Shown: positions 1-14,538, counted from the first letter of the stretch. The stretch: DNA of 64,000 bases from Jaapia argillacea MUCL 33604 (GCA_000697665.1 KL197737.1:299223-363222); one strand, 5' to 3'. The notes: a model not told the origin generated them from the sequence alone. Numbers and translations: made by a program.

Positions 1-737
1 GCACTGCCTCTTCAAATATCTTGGGAAATTGCAATGCTGGATAGCTCGAAGGCGTGGATGCGGCGACCATGCCTGGAAATCTGCTTGTGATGGTACCGGA
101 GCTAATTCTCTTGCATCTCACGACACCCGAACTGTCAATCAGGCGAAATATCCTCAACCCCGTCGAGGTATATCGTTGGATTTTCATCTTTTTCATCCTG
201 TCCTGCTGTATGGTCCCGTCCCACCACGGTTACCATCGAGTCTGACGGAACAAGAACTCGTGGCCCTCACACCCTCACAACCTGTAATCTGCAGGATGGA
301 TTCGCTCTAACCAACTTAGTTATCAAACAAAGCGTTTTGTGAGTACATTGCTGTCGCTTCACATACTCACCAGTGTCGGATCACGAATCACAACCTCACC
401 AATGTCTGCCTGTCAACTACCGACACAATCGTATCAAAGAAGCTCTCCCTTCCTTCAGGAAAGCCATGACATTCGACCTCAGCTTCGTTTCGCCACAGAA
501 CTACAATTGTTTCTGAGGCTGCTCGGGGTAGGCTCAAGTTCCTATCTGACGCGATATCTTAGCTGTTCTCGCAGGGATACAACTAGGCCTCTGTCTATGG
601 GTAAAACAACTCTGCTCTCGCTCATGTACAGCGTTTTATGGGATATAAAATCCCTGGCGGTTGAGGGATGGTTCTCCATCCGCAGCAATCGTTTCCTTCA
701 AACAAAGTCGAACATCACAAGTACCCCAGAATCTAAT
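1..737 (+). other. Unassigned left edge with coding-like stretches
   Basis: Open stretches without stops lie on the plus strand at about 54-245, 240-308 and 400-525, in different frames and separated by plausible short GT/AG introns (a gtgagt-type donor occurs near 340). They could be the 3' exons of a gene that starts outside the window. No conserved motif or family was recognised in any frame, and no consistent splice model reached a convincing end. Treat it as possible partial gene or noncoding sequence. Confidence 0.2.
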
Positions 738-1122
738 ATGCCTCCCAGTGAGTCGCTTGTCAGATCTTCTACCCCTAGTCTCTCCCACTAATCTGTTGCT
801 CTGGTCTCTGTTGTGCAGGAGCCCCTACCAACCGCACCCTTCTGAACAACGTCCTCCAAGATAGAGGTCAGAGTAACGATGTTAGTTGGGAGGACGTAGT
901 GGCGGGTCCTCAGCACCAACCTATGTGGACGTCGAAGGTGTTTGGTTAGTGGAACCAGTCCTCCCTCCAGGGCGACTCCCAGAATTATCTCACCTTCCTT
1001 AAGTCAAGGGTCTCGAATATGGGGAAGGAACTGGTGGGACCAAGGGTGAAGCGAGGGAGGATGCAGCCGGAGCGGCGCTGGTTTCTCTCAGAGCCGAGAG
1101 GGCTGAGAGGGCAACGAGTTAA
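738..1122 (+). CDS. Stand-alone double-stranded RNA-binding domain protein, 84 aa
   Basis: Three exons (738-747, 819-944, 1004-1122) join in frame to an 84-residue protein ending in TAA. Almost the whole protein is one double-stranded RNA-binding domain. It opens with the helix TNRTLLNNVLQDRG, continues with the strands around MWTSKVFVKG and LEYGEG, and ends with GGTKGEAREDAAGAAL, where the family has its RNA-contacting Lys and alanine-rich last helix. There is no signal peptide, membrane segment or second domain. dsRBDs normally occur inside larger proteins such as Dicer, RNase III, ADAR or PKR; here only the domain is present. Both introns have good donors (gtgagt, gttagt) and keep the phase. 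Function beyond dsRNA binding is inference. The start ATG opens a 10-nt first exon; an earlier start cannot be excluded. Confidence 0.8.
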
Positions 1123-1718
1123 GGTTGAGTGGATCCGGCTTGTGCAACATTGGGGGGGTTCTGTGTGGCGAGATCTTCTTATTAGACGTGGTCGCTTGGC
1201 GAAATTAATTTGATAGTTTAGTAGTGTAATGAATCATAGTCTCCGCCTTATCTCTTCACTTCTCAGGTGCAGGAAAGGCAGCCTTTCAGCATCCAGTCGA
1301 TTCCGGTGTTCCTCATGATCCGAGTCGGCGAAGGGTAAGGAGCAACTTGAGCGTGTCTACTACTAGCTGGAGCCGCGATACCAAAATGATCATACTTACA
1401 AACGAATCACCTCCACGGTCAAGCCTTTTCGGAGGATTCATCGCGAAAGGCAGGGCGACATATGAACATGAAAGTGAACATGTCGCCATCGCAGCATACC
1501 CAGAATGGTAATCATGGTTGACAGTCGTCAACGCCGATCATTCTGGAAATTCATATTATCCCACCCTACTTCCTTGTAACTAACTACACCCTCCTGGTCT
1601 GAGGCTCTTGATCGCTAGTGTGCAAGTTCACGCTGAGATCTGTGCTTTACTACTCATTGCCAACAGCCCCTTGTCACTCTTTTGTTTCCTCGGTTTCCTA
1701 CAAGTATATATCGTGAAT
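1123..1718. other. Intergenic, nothing recognised
   Basis: About 600 bp between the dsRBD gene and the next plus-strand gene. It holds only short chance frames (for example minus strand 1313-1531) without recognisable domains. The right part is presumably the promoter and 5' leader of the next gene; no clear TATA box was seen. Confidence 0.4.
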
Positions 1719-2861
1719 ATGCCTGGATTTTCGGCGGTTGGGAGGAAAGTGGTGGCATCTTTTGGTGAGTACTTAAGTCCTTGTCGTGCTAGATTCCTGT
1801 CCCACGAGGAATAGCATTCTTTGGTTTTCGTACGAGTGGAATGTTCATCGTCGCGGTGTTCTCCAGGCGCCCTGCTGTTGGTTGATATCATCGTGTTGGC
1901 ACTGTCGGCACAAGTGAATCAGTTCCAAGAATACTTCTGTGAGCCTCATTCTCACTCAAATTGCCAGTTCCCCCTAACTGTTAGCTTTCCTCCTCTCCGG
2001 CTCGTTGCTCTCTTGGCTGTGGTCTCATCGGCTGTTCCAACTCGCTCCGGGACTTATGACAAGGCAGTCGTCGCCGATCTATTCCCTTTGGCCCTATCCA
2101 TCATCACCCTCGTATCCCTCCCACTCATGTAAATCGTCTACCTTGCAACTCGTCTTGACAGGAATTGACTATAGACTGATAACTTCACGTCAGACTCTTG
2201 TATGACTTCGCGGTCTTGACCTCTTTTGCCGTCCGTGCTCCTTTCAAGATCGGGTACTTGTCAGTTTTGAGTGTGTTATGGTTAGGTGAGCATACCCACA
2301 ATCCGTACCACCGGGAATCACTCTGACCTGGCGCTTCGTTTGTTGTGTGTGTACCTTGATAGCATTCAATGCGTTCTCGACTGCCCGTTGGAGTCACGTT
2401 CCATTGGCTTGCGATGTCATCCCCGCAGGTCAGCTATACGTCTACTCTTAATATCCAACACCTCGATGCTAAATGTACACTCAGAATATCCCGATGAAAG
2501 AACATGGTGTAAGAACCTCCAAGCACTCAAATCCTTCGTTTGGATAGAATGGTTGATGTGTACGTCCCATTGACCCCTCTCTCCTCCTGTCTCTTTCTTC
2601 ATCCTCCGGCATGACACACGTTACTCACCCACTTAACCCTCCTTTGTAGTCACAGCAACAGCCCTTTTGATAATCCGCTACACCATCTCCCAACATACCC
2701 ATGGCAACACACACGTCTGGCGCGTCCCTTTCGTCCGCTACGATCCGAGAAGGCCAGAGCATATTGGTATCATACCTGAGATTACCATCACGGAGGATTA
2801 TTTTGCTGCAGGAGGGTATAGGGGGAGTGAGTTTTTGCAGTATGAGAAGCAGGAGATTTGA
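1719..2861 (+). CDS. Small multi-pass membrane protein, unrecognised family
   Basis: A multi-exon gene starting with MPGFSAVGRKVVASF at 1719 and ending at the TGA before 2861. Exons can be followed through ALLLVDIIVLALSAQVNQF, DLFPLALSIITLVSLPLM, LYDFAVLTSFAVRAPFK, AFNAFSTARWSHVPLACDV, EYPDERTWCKNLQALKSFVW and TATALLIIRYTISQ. These give about four hydrophobic segments, with a conserved-looking W/C-rich loop between the third and fourth. The final exon is a soluble tail of about 60 residues. The layout resembles the four-span MARVEL-like membrane proteins common in Agaricomycetes, but no signature motif proves membership. Each intron is 45-110 bp with GT/AG ends. Role unknown. Confidence 0.65.
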
Positions 2862-3804
2862 AGCGAGAGATGAAGTGGATTGAGAATGTTGAGGAAATGA
2901 AACTTAATATTGTATCGGAGTGTGTCTGGACATACATTCCGCTCGGTGTATACCCTGTAAGAACGAACCTTTTGTCGTTCAGTTATTTATTGCTTCGGTT
3001 CGTCTGCCCTTCATTCAAGTGTTTATGGTCCTTCCGGCGCACGACACAGGCTGCTCAATGTTCAACGAGAGGGATGATGTATGGGATTTACCAACAATTC
3101 CGTCGATAACCCAAAGAACTCCACACGCGGAAACATCCTTGTGGCTCCACCACCAATACTCTCGTGATGGGCTACTTATCGTCCAAGGACTGGAAGCCAT
3201 CAAATGACATCGATGACCAAAATAGCGGTTTGGTGGAGTTCTCCGCGTTTGTAAGGGCAAAGGGTTCCAGTAGGCGCGCTGTCAGCACCTAGGGATGTGG
3301 ACGTGCCTCGACCGGGACAGTTCGATGCTGTGCGGGGCCAAACTGACTCGTGCAGAGCCTAAGAGCCTCAAGGATAGCCAAGGATGGGTATGAACGGAAG
3401 CCTTATCAGATCATGCAGTTTTTTGACGCCGCATGACGCTGCAGATGATGCATACGCTGACAGGCGCATACGAGAGATCCCACCAGATACCCGTAAGATG
3501 GAGTGAGATACCACAGCGCTTTTCCCATTCTGCATCTGAGATCGTGGAAGCAAAATATCAGACCATTTGTCGTCGACTAGCCAAAAGTAACCCAAAAACA
3601 TAAGATGGGGGTTAGAGATCAAGGGTAGATAATAGCAGCGTAGGACTTTATAGTCGGCTTTGTCAGCACATAGAGCAGTCTATATTCGCACCCTCATTAC
3701 CAAGGGGGTCTGACAAGACCGTTATTGTACTCTATCCAGCCAGGCGCTGCTCGCATATCTTTCTCCCACAAACCTCCTCATCCTCACCACAACAATCCCC
3801 AGAA
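2862..3804. other. Intergenic region upstream of the AGC kinase
   Basis: About 940 bp with only short overlapping frames on both strands (for example minus strand 3015-3260 and 3368-3622). None shows a domain or a consistent splice partner. Probably the promoter and 5' leader of the kinase gene. Confidence 0.4.
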
Positions 3805-6358
<2,554 letters not shown>

Positions 6359-6815
6359 AGGCAGCTGTTGGAGTACTCGTAGTGGTGGAAGTCATTGGGG
6401 AAGAAACGCTGCGCTGAGGCATAGTTGTGCTGAGCACAGCCATCCTCTCGTTCATCTTACCCCATTGGTATTCATCGTCACTCCCTTCCCGCTGGCCAGT
6501 TCGTCGCGTCCGTCTTTGCTTCCTCGCCTTTGTGCATATGCTTTGTTCTTTTATCCCGCGTCTCTGTCGGATTTCGTAGTGGCTTCTGTCTTTTCGGATC
6601 ACTGTGTTTCTATGCACTGTACTCGGACATTACAGCCGTCGAGTTTAGTTATATTCCCGATCCTTGACCTTTTTATATTTTGGCTTTTCCGGGTTTTATT
6701 TGACCTTGCCCTTCGTTTTGTCGCTCATTTCATCCAGCGTTTGTTTGATCTTGATCTGTGTTGTCGAAGAATCTATTGTATTGCTGGTGGCGAAGTACTA
6801 CCATCTCCAATCACC
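6359..6815. other. Convergent intergenic, shared 3' regions
   Basis: The kinase on the plus strand and the fucosidase on the minus strand end tail to tail here. The stretch is T-rich on the plus strand and holds presumed 3' untranslated regions of both. No additional gene is supported. Confidence 0.5.
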
Positions 6816-9800
6816 CTACATACTGAGAGTTACGACCATTCCACCGCCAGTCACAAATTCTTTGACGACCTTGCCACCGTAGACAACCTGGACGGGTCGA
6901 CTCAACGCGCCTGGATTGATAGCGAAAGAAACGCCAGTAAGGTTCCCGCTTTCCCAACTCATGTCAACGGAGATCCCTCCCCGCACCATTGCTCCCTTCA
7001 AGTGACCTGCGGACCAGGCCGCAGGAAGGGCAGGAAGGAGTGTGATGGTCAGGGGTGTGGACAACGAAGGGACGTCAGGTGCTTGGAGAAGGGCGTTCTG
7101 CATGCACGGGAGAGTGATGAATTGGAGTTACTCAGATTAATAAATGGGATCACGAACCATCACGGCCGCTGGGTATCCAAGGTTAGCATCAATCTGGAAG
7201 ATGGCACTGGTATCTAGTGGGTCGTATAGACTGAATAGGTTTGCGCCAAAGTTCCTCTCGATAGCATACTATCAAAGTTGCATTGAGGAAAGGACGTTAA
7301 GGAGAAGACCGAAATCCACTCACAGTCAATTGGTGATAGTAACTCTCAGCGTCACCAAATTGAGCCCATCCAGCCGCACGCCAAACTTTCTCCCATCCAG
7401 CGTCGCCATCAGGACCTGTGCCGTTTCCTCTATGCAACAAGCTAACCGTAGCGGCTTGTATGACGTCTTCGTGGGTGTAAGTGTAGTTTACTGGGTTGCC
7501 TTGGACGGTAGGGTCATATCCAGAGACTGCGTAACCAGGATACAGTCCGACCAGGTGTGAAAGATGACGGTGGGTGTCGTTTTGCTGATCCATGTCGAAT
7601 TTCCACTCTAATATAAACAAGTTCAGCTCCTGGATGAAAGGTTACGGAGGTGGAATCGCACCTTGGAGTTGTCCCCAGTACCCGATATGGATTCCTTTAT
7701 CCATCTGCGTCCTCTTCGCTTGAACCTCTGTCGTAACAACCCCATCACCTGAATTCAGCTCGATCCTCGACCAGAGTAGAGGGACACTTACCAGCGAGGA
7801 AACTGGTATCAGTATCGCCGGAAGCTTCAAATCCCTTTTCGACAGCATTAAAGAGTTGCCAGATTAACTCTTGTGCGTGTGCACACCCTTATCCAAGATG
7901 TCAATTATATCTCGACCATCCTATTCTGGGGGTGAGAAACTCACCAAAAGTGATTGGCAATTGTTCCGGCGAGTTACAGGGAGCTACTACGAGACTGGAG
8001 TCATTGAAATGGTTATCCGGGATCAACCTCTGCATGTGGAATTGAGCTACTGCCTGTAAGAACCACATCTAAGCATCAATAGCAGAAATAGCGTTGGGGA
8101 ACGAACCTTGAGGAGAGGCCACCCTTGAGCCCTCCACCATTCCACATCGTTGGTGTAATCAAAATGATCGTATACATGGATCATCTGTAGAGTCGTTACA
8201 GTTGTCAAAACCACTTGGAAAGAGTATCGAGAACAAAAATATACGAACCATCCAGACGGCCGACTCTACATTGTAGATAAAGAGAGGGACGTTAATGAGC
8301 TGAGAGGATTGTAGAACAGTCGAGCAGCCGTACCAGGATAGTCGGCCCATTCAGCGCTACTGGATGGGTCGCCATATGCTTTCATTCCTGTGTGTCCGAA
8401 GACCTAAACCACGACGCATGAGGAGTCGCTCGTCATCCATCATCCATCATTCGGTATTTAGGAAGTGCTCACGTTCATCTACAAGTCAGAAGCCAAGTGT
8501 GTGGGGCATCACGGTTAGTATCCCACAGAAACCGAAAGGGCGGAAGGAACGGACCTCGTCGTGCGTCACCCATCCTTGCGAAATGTTGTAGAGAACCTCC
8601 GCGGTGTACGCTCCTCTTGGTGCCCACGTGTTCTACAAAATTTTTTTGTTTGAGTCTCAAGCCGTACCATAGAACAGTTGAGCCGGACTCCTCGCCAAGA
8701 AAAGAAGGGAGAGACAACAGATGTGCGAATTGTATCATGACAGACACTCGTCACGTACCTCCATATAATCCCATAATGACTGGGTGAGGACGGTCGAATC
8801 GGAGAAGGTAGATTCTACCATCCAATAATTCATTTGAAGGTTTATATTCGCATCTGCGACCCAAGCAATGTAAGAATCCCGGCCTAAGGAAGGATAAATG
8901 CTTGTATACTTACGATAGTCTAAAAGCACAACGCGCCAACGAAAACCAAACATGGATGAGTGTTTGACGAAACAAAAATAAACAAAGGAAGACAGGACGA
9001 AGACATACCGGCACTCCAAGGATTCCCGCTTCCTTGAGCCCATACCCCCTGTAAGTTGGCCGGCAAAACTCCAAGCGCGGAACTAGCCAAGAGATACCTC
9101 CCATAATTAAACAAAAGCTGCTCGATGTACGGATTGCCCACATCGGTTTGATAGGCAGCTATCAATTGATCAGTGGGTTGCGCAAATGAGGATGAAGAAG
9201 CAGGGGAGAGGGATAAGGAGAAGGGTGTCATGAGAGAGTTGTAAGCCGATACGTGTTGGGTGTAAGCTGATTCGTACGATTGAACGGAGGATGTGAGGGG
9301 AGGTAAAAGGGCGAGTAGGGAAGCGTGCGGATCCGGTCCTAGGAAAGAAAATCCGTGCGCGGCATCGCCAGCGTCGATATTGTATTCTGTTCCTCCAACC
9401 CACGTTATCCAACTCTCTGTCGCGCCTTGTACAGTCAATGTGGCATTCACACCAAAAGTTGTGTTTCCCTCGGGACCAGGAGGAGCCGAGGAGCAAGTGG
9501 TAACACCGTCACCTTGAGCTCTGAATAACATTTCGTAGAGCATACCGGGGATAGCCACGTAGCCACGTACGAGGAGAGTGTGCGAGTCGAAGCATGTGAT
9601 ATTGGGTGGTGGGAGGCCTGTAGTGATGGTCATGGAGTCGTAGGCGTATGTAATGGTTGGGAGGGGGGAGGGGGAGGAAGACGAAAGATGTTGAGTGCAC
9701 GATTGAGATGTGAACGAACAAAAGGATTCTCTGTAAGACCGAGGTCAATTTCGTTCAGCTTGTAAAGGCCCTAATGGAGCTGGCGAGATACAACGAACCG

Positions 9801-10658
9801 AAGATATGTCGTATTCGTGGTGGCGGAGGTGACAGTCCACTGAGTCCTGGCAACAGCTTCGTCCAAATCCAACCACCTGGCATAGTTGTACTCTATTTCT
9901 GCGCCGTCTGAGGTGGGTAAGAGGGTCGACAGGAGGTAGCCTGCTGTCGAATACGAGCCTATACATGAAATGGAACAGCGTTATTAATATATTATTTGAT
10001 CAAAATTGAGCGTCCGTTTTCACGCGAAATCATTCGAAGGGAAAGAGAGTAAATACAAAGGGACCTACCATACGCTCCAGGATCTTGTTGCAGCTCTCCA
10101 ATATCTGATATTGGTTCGAGGATTAGTCAGTTACGAGAGACTACGGGTGGGTGGATGAGATTACCGTGAATTGTCCCATTGGAGCTCTGGAATATTGCTT
10201 GTCGAGAGGCTTGGGTGTACTGGGCGAGATACGATTGTTCAGAAGCAAGCTTGTTCCCTCCGTTATACGTCTTGAGAAGATGAAATCGCGTAAATACGTG
10301 GATAAATGCAATAATGTAGGAAAGGACGCGAACTTACGGGGTCGGCGAAGGGTCCACCAGACCACAAAGATTCTATGTTTAGCTGCGTCGTTTCTTGCAC
10401 AGACCCACCAGCAAGCATGGCTAATGCAAAATCGTTAAGCTAGTCAGACTGTGAGTGAAAGATGGTAAACGTACCACCAAGATATCCATTGCCTATCGGT
10501 AAATACTCCCTGGACCAAAGTGATCCAGGAGTCGTATACCACAGCCCGTTTCCGGACGATGGAAAACCAGATGGAGGTGCGAGTGCGTAGCTCGGCTGCT
10601 GAGCACACAACACGCTCAAAACGCCCAGAAGAGGCGCCGAAAAGCGAAAGAAAGCCAT
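6816..10658 (-). CDS. Secreted GH95 alpha-L-fucosidase
   Basis: Glycoside hydrolase family 95, inverting alpha-L-fucosidases that remove terminal fucose from plant or glycan side chains. The start at 10658 gives a signal peptide (MAFFRFSAPLLGVLSVLCAQ), followed by the N-terminal GH95 region (LWSREYLPIGNGYLGG). The catalytic (alpha/alpha)6 part shows NLQGVWAQG, DANINLQMNYW (the two active-site Asn of the family), a SPEQ segment near where the family keeps its acid Glu, DMQQ-type HRHLSHLVGLYPG, and QIDANLGYPAAV (catalytic base Asp). The C-terminal beta domain ends around 6816. More than ten short exons are spread over 3.8 kb, a normal length for the family. All key motifs are present, so the enzyme looks functional. 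The reaction is family knowledge; the exact substrate is not visible. Confidence 0.9.
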
Positions 10659-11173
10659 GGAACCGTCAAAGCACCAGCGAGCATCGTTCCACGAGGCTAG
10701 GTATAAGTACCAGCAAGCAGCCAAGAAAAAACTCCCAGCGAAGAAGAAGAAGCGGGTGTCGCGCCGGCATTGTCTGATGGAAAGGCGACAGACATTGCGG
10801 GACCCGGTGTAGCTTGGAGGGGGAGGAATGTTGGCGGACCGTTTGTTTCAATGAGAAGAGTGAAGGCGGTGATGGTCGTCGGGGAAAGAGAGACAGGGGA
10901 AATTGGAACACAGACGAAGCCAGACCTTTAGATTCCGATTGGGTGTCTGATAGGAGGTGGGAACAAGGAGGTAGTCATAGGATTGTGACTGAAATAGTAC
11001 GCGTATCACGTGAGAAATGTCACAGACGAGGGCGGCCCGCTGGAAAATATGGGCACGCGTTCGAAGGCTAACTTTTTCACAACGACCGCAAGGTCAAGCT
11101 CGAAGACCAGACCCAACCTATTCGATACAAGTTGATACACATTAATGTTCTAATACACATCCCACACCCAGGA
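10659..11173. other. Intergenic between two minus-strand genes
   Basis: About 515 bp containing the upstream region of the fucosidase gene and the 3' region of the DUF6533-type gene. Only short chance frames. No clear TATA box or terminator was recognised. Confidence 0.4.
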
Positions 11174-12977
11174 TCAAGGCACACGAACCTCCACCAGCTC
11201 GTACTCCTCATGGACGCTCCCAGGACTCTCCACGCGCGGTCTCTCCTCGGTTTCATGGGGGGAGATCCGAGTTCGAAAGTCCTCCCGTTGTTGTTCGAGA
11301 CTCAACTCCCTCAATCGAATGTCTATGTGTTCTGTGTCCATCATTTCATCTCGACGGTCGTATGCATCTCGGAGGTTGAGGATTAGCCGGCAACCCATGG
11401 TACATGTCCATGTGATGCTGAAGCTCCCAATTATTTCAATCCACATGGGCTACCAAATGATAGAATCAACATTTCACCCCAGTTGGATGTATGTGAGAGT
11501 GAACACGCACCGGAAGCGTAAACACCGCTGCGTTCTGAGCATACCCCTGGAAAATTCTTGGAAAAAAAGTATCAACAAAACGGACCCTGACAATTGGAAG
11601 AATAAGAGGAAACTGACAAGAAAAAATATAAGATGTTATCTCGTAATAAGACATCAATCAAAGACTGCTGCCTCCACCTATCTCTCCTCTTCAAGAATCT
11701 CCCGATGGCCTGGTACAGAGCCAGAACAAAAAGAAGACATTCGAACATCATGATCGCCAGCCAGAAGCCATAGGTGAAAGTCGGGATCTTGGTCACAGTG
11801 CAGAGTTGTATACCAGGGACCGGACTGGCGGTGGCTGTTTGGCAGAATTTAATGTAAGATACGATCGTGGTGAAGAGATCGAGGTACCTTCAAGCCCCAC
11901 TGACTCAAAGGTCACAAGGGTCACCATAGCCGCTATTTCGATTACGAAACCGGTGACTATCAGGGACCCGATGTATCGACTCCGGCGATACATGGCGTAC
12001 ACTCTTAGTTGAACAATAACTAAAGAGATAGGTTAGAAGTCGGACCGGTAAACTCAAGATAGGGGCATACTTTGCACTATCCATACGGCCAGACAATTCG
12101 CCCAGGCTTGGGTTATGAACATAACTCTGCCTGCAATGGTTGCGAGAATGTAAACAGGGGTTCCATTGATTAGACGAAGACTTACAACTGCAGAGACACA
12201 GGGTGTAGAGGAGGAATAGTTAGGATGAATACAATGGTGTTGGATACAGAGCTACCTACAACTTTGTTTTTTGATCAATTTCGTGACGAAAGAAAGCTCA
12301 ACGAGGGAATGCACCTTATTTGACGAGGTATCGCTCAGAAGAACTGTGGCATATATCAGCTCCGCTATCGAGTACCCAAAATTTGATGTAACGAACTCAA
12401 ATGTATGGCACTGAATAGGCGAAATTGGTCAATAGGGCCCTCGGCTACGGACAGTGGGAAGCGGAGGACTGACATGACGGAACCATTGCCATAATATCGC
12501 GACTGTAGGCTGGTGTAAGATAAACTCCTGTCCAAAGTCAAAGGGTGGAACGCACTAGGAGGAATAGAATCTTCGATGTTGACCATGGTTTTTTCTATAT
12601 GAAACACGATGTTACGAAAGGTCTTACGCCATATAGAGACCGAGCACCCACCCAGACTTGTTCAAGCTAAATCCCCTGAGTGAACGATAGCGGCGATGAT
12701 AAGGGGCGACGACCTACCTCTTGGTCGAATGTGATGACTATGACCGTCCCCAGTTAGCTTGGATCCGTCCTCGATCCCCTGAGGCAACGGTGGGCCACTC
12801 ACTACAATCGTAAATGGCCAATGCAGTTGCAGCCACTGCAACGATAGACGGTTCGTCTCAGCAAGCAGCTACCACACATTGTCCGAACCGACACTGAAGA
12901 GACGAGGGAAACGTACGTTGACAATACCTCGTGATCCTAATGCCTTCGACGGTGTTCCACAAGTCCAAGGTAGACAT
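11174..12977 (-). CDS. DUF6533-type multi-pass membrane protein
   Basis: A split gene on the minus strand. It begins with MSTLDLWNTVEGIRITRYC at 12977, splices to PSIVAVAATALAIYD and VIVITFDQE (the N-terminal signature of basidiomycete DUF6533 proteins, typically YDxxLTFDxEV), then VWVGARSLYG. Further exons encode hydrophobic segments such as YIGSLIVTGFVIEIAAMVTL, FTYGFWLAIMMFECLLFVLA and SFSITWTCTMGCRLILNLRD, followed by a charged cytoplasmic tail (MDTEHIDIRLRELSLEQQ). About seven membrane spans are expected. The family is large and basidiomycete-specific with no assigned function. Middle exon boundaries are uncertain. An N-glycosylation-type or ligand motif was not evident. Confidence 0.72.
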
Positions 12978-13468
12978 GCATGCACACCAAGAGCAAGACT
13001 TCCGGAGAGCAAGCAACAGATCCGCAATTCTACCAAGAGCGAATCCGACCAGAACCAACACGAAGCGGCAAGAAGAACCAGAATTCGAGAGAACCACCCA
13101 CGACTCCCATTATGATTTATGAGTTTCCTCATTGACCAGGGTCTGGCGCCAACCGGCATGTAAGTCGGGTTAATTACGTTCTGGGTTCGCTGTCAGACAA
13201 GCTATGGTGGTTAGGGAGGGCGAGGTCTCAGGCTCGTCAGCCGAAACTGTCAAGCGCTCGTCGGAGATGCTTGTGCTTCATTGGGATCAATGGCAATACT
13301 CGTAAGCGATGGTTCTTGACGGGAGTGGGTCGGCAACGTAATGGTGAACTGAACTCCCGCTCCGTGCACAAAACAAATGAGATCGGGGCAAGTTGAATGG
13401 AGTAAAGATGAAGTGATTGGATTGCGGCCCCTCCAAAAGTTAGCTGCAATTTTCCAAGCATATCCCGA
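12978..13468. other. Intergenic upstream of tRNA-Gly
   Basis: About 490 bp between the DUF6533-type gene and the tRNA. Contains short frames on both strands (such as minus 13237-13461) without recognisable content; presumably the promoter of the minus-strand gene. Confidence 0.35.
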
Positions 13469-13538
13469 GCATTAATGGGGTAGTGGTAACCTGGGTCGTT
13501 GCCATCGACCCGCCGGGGGTTTGATTCCCTCTTAATGC
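13469..13538 (+). tRNA. tRNA-Gly (GCC), copy with altered T-loop
   Basis: A 70-nt cloverleaf. Acceptor arms GCATTAA and TTAATGC pair perfectly, the D arm is GGGT/ACCT, the anticodon stem GGTCG/CGACC encloses the loop TTGCCAT with anticodon GCC, and the variable loop has 4 nt. The T-loop reads TTTGATT instead of TTCGATT. This changes invariant C56 (tertiary pair with G19) and the B-box promoter, so the copy may be a pseudogene. A copy with the normal base lies at 24291-24360. A T5 run about 25 nt downstream could terminate Pol III. Confidence 0.85.
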
Positions 13539-13754
13539 ATTCATTATCATATTGAATAAATGTTTTTCTTAGTGCAAGTTTTCGTCAACAGTCCGACTCG
13601 ACAGGGACGCAATCCATTTCTCTTCGATATACAGTATTCCCAGTACTTTGTACACACCAGCTCAATCCTGTTTGAAGGGTTATCTATGGGATGTCGACGG
13701 AGGTTGCACAGAAGTCAGACCTAGCCATAAGCTTGGAGGTGGCACAGGCCCCGT

Positions 13755-13759
13755 CAGTT
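13755..13759. repeat. Left target-site duplication of the retrotransposon
   Basis: The 5-mer CAGTT directly precedes the TG of the 5' LTR and recurs directly after the CA of the 3' LTR at 22152-22156. This is the expected 5-bp duplication made by Ty3/gypsy integrases. Confidence 0.85.
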
Positions 13760-13921
13760 TGTCACGTTCTTTTTACTTTTGATCACTTGACCCGTAGAAC
13801 ATTCGTTAGTATTCTGACCAGTAGCGTTAAGATCTCAGTATGACGCCTTATTGCACCATCGGACTATTCTTAGCTAGCCATGTAGTATATAAGCTTGTAC
13901 CATCTTAATGCAAACCCCAGT
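13760..13921 (+). repeat. 5' LTR, visible part
   Basis: The first 162 bp of the 5' LTR before the N run. They match the start of the 3' LTR at 161 of 162 positions; the one difference is G here versus A there at the seventh base, a CpG/CpA transition. A TATA-like TATATAA lies at 13886-13892 and is a candidate promoter for the element. Confidence 0.95.
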
Positions 13922-14538
13922 NNNNNNNNNNNNNNNNNNNNNNNNNNNNNNNNNNNNNNNNNNNNNNNNNNNNNNNNNNNNNNNNNNNNNNNNNNNNNNN
14001 NNNNNNNNNNNNNNNNNNNNNNNNNNNNNNNNNNNNNNNNNNNNNNNNNNNNNNNNNNNNNNNNNNNNNNNNNNNNNNNNNNNNNNNNNNNNNNNNNNNN
14101 NNNNNNNNNNNNNNNNNNNNNNNNNNNNNNNNNNNNNNNNNNNNNNNNNNNNNNNNNNNNNNNNNNNNNNNNNNNNNNNNNNNNNNNNNNNNNNNNNNNN
14201 NNNNNNNNNNNNNNNNNNNNNNNNNNNNNNNNNNNNNNNNNNNNNNNNNNNNNNNNNNNNNNNNNNNNNNNNNNNNNNNNNNNNNNNNNNNNNNNNNNNN
14301 NNNNNNNNNNNNNNNNNNNNNNNNNNNNNNNNNNNNNNNNNNNNNNNNNNNNNNNNNNNNNNNNNNNNNNNNNNNNNNNNNNNNNNNNNNNNNNNNNNNN
14401 NNNNNNNNNNNNNNNNNNNNNNNNNNNNNNNNNNNNNNNNNNNNNNNNNNNNNNNNNNNNNNNNNNNNNNNNNNNNNNNNNNNNNNNNNNNNNNNNNNNN
14501 NNNNNNNNNNNNNNNNNNNNNNNNNNNNNNNNNNNNNN
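13922..14538. other. Assembly gap (617 N)
   Basis: A run of N of unknown true length. By comparison with the 294-bp 3' LTR, it must contain the last 132 bp of the 5' LTR and the primer-binding site. Reading frames reported across it are meaningless. Confidence 0.99.

Noticed and set aside
13908-13917. Ten bases (TCTTAATGCA) shared between the LTR and the 3' end of tRNA-Gly
   Set aside because: In the middle of the LTR, not at the primer-binding position; probably coincidence.
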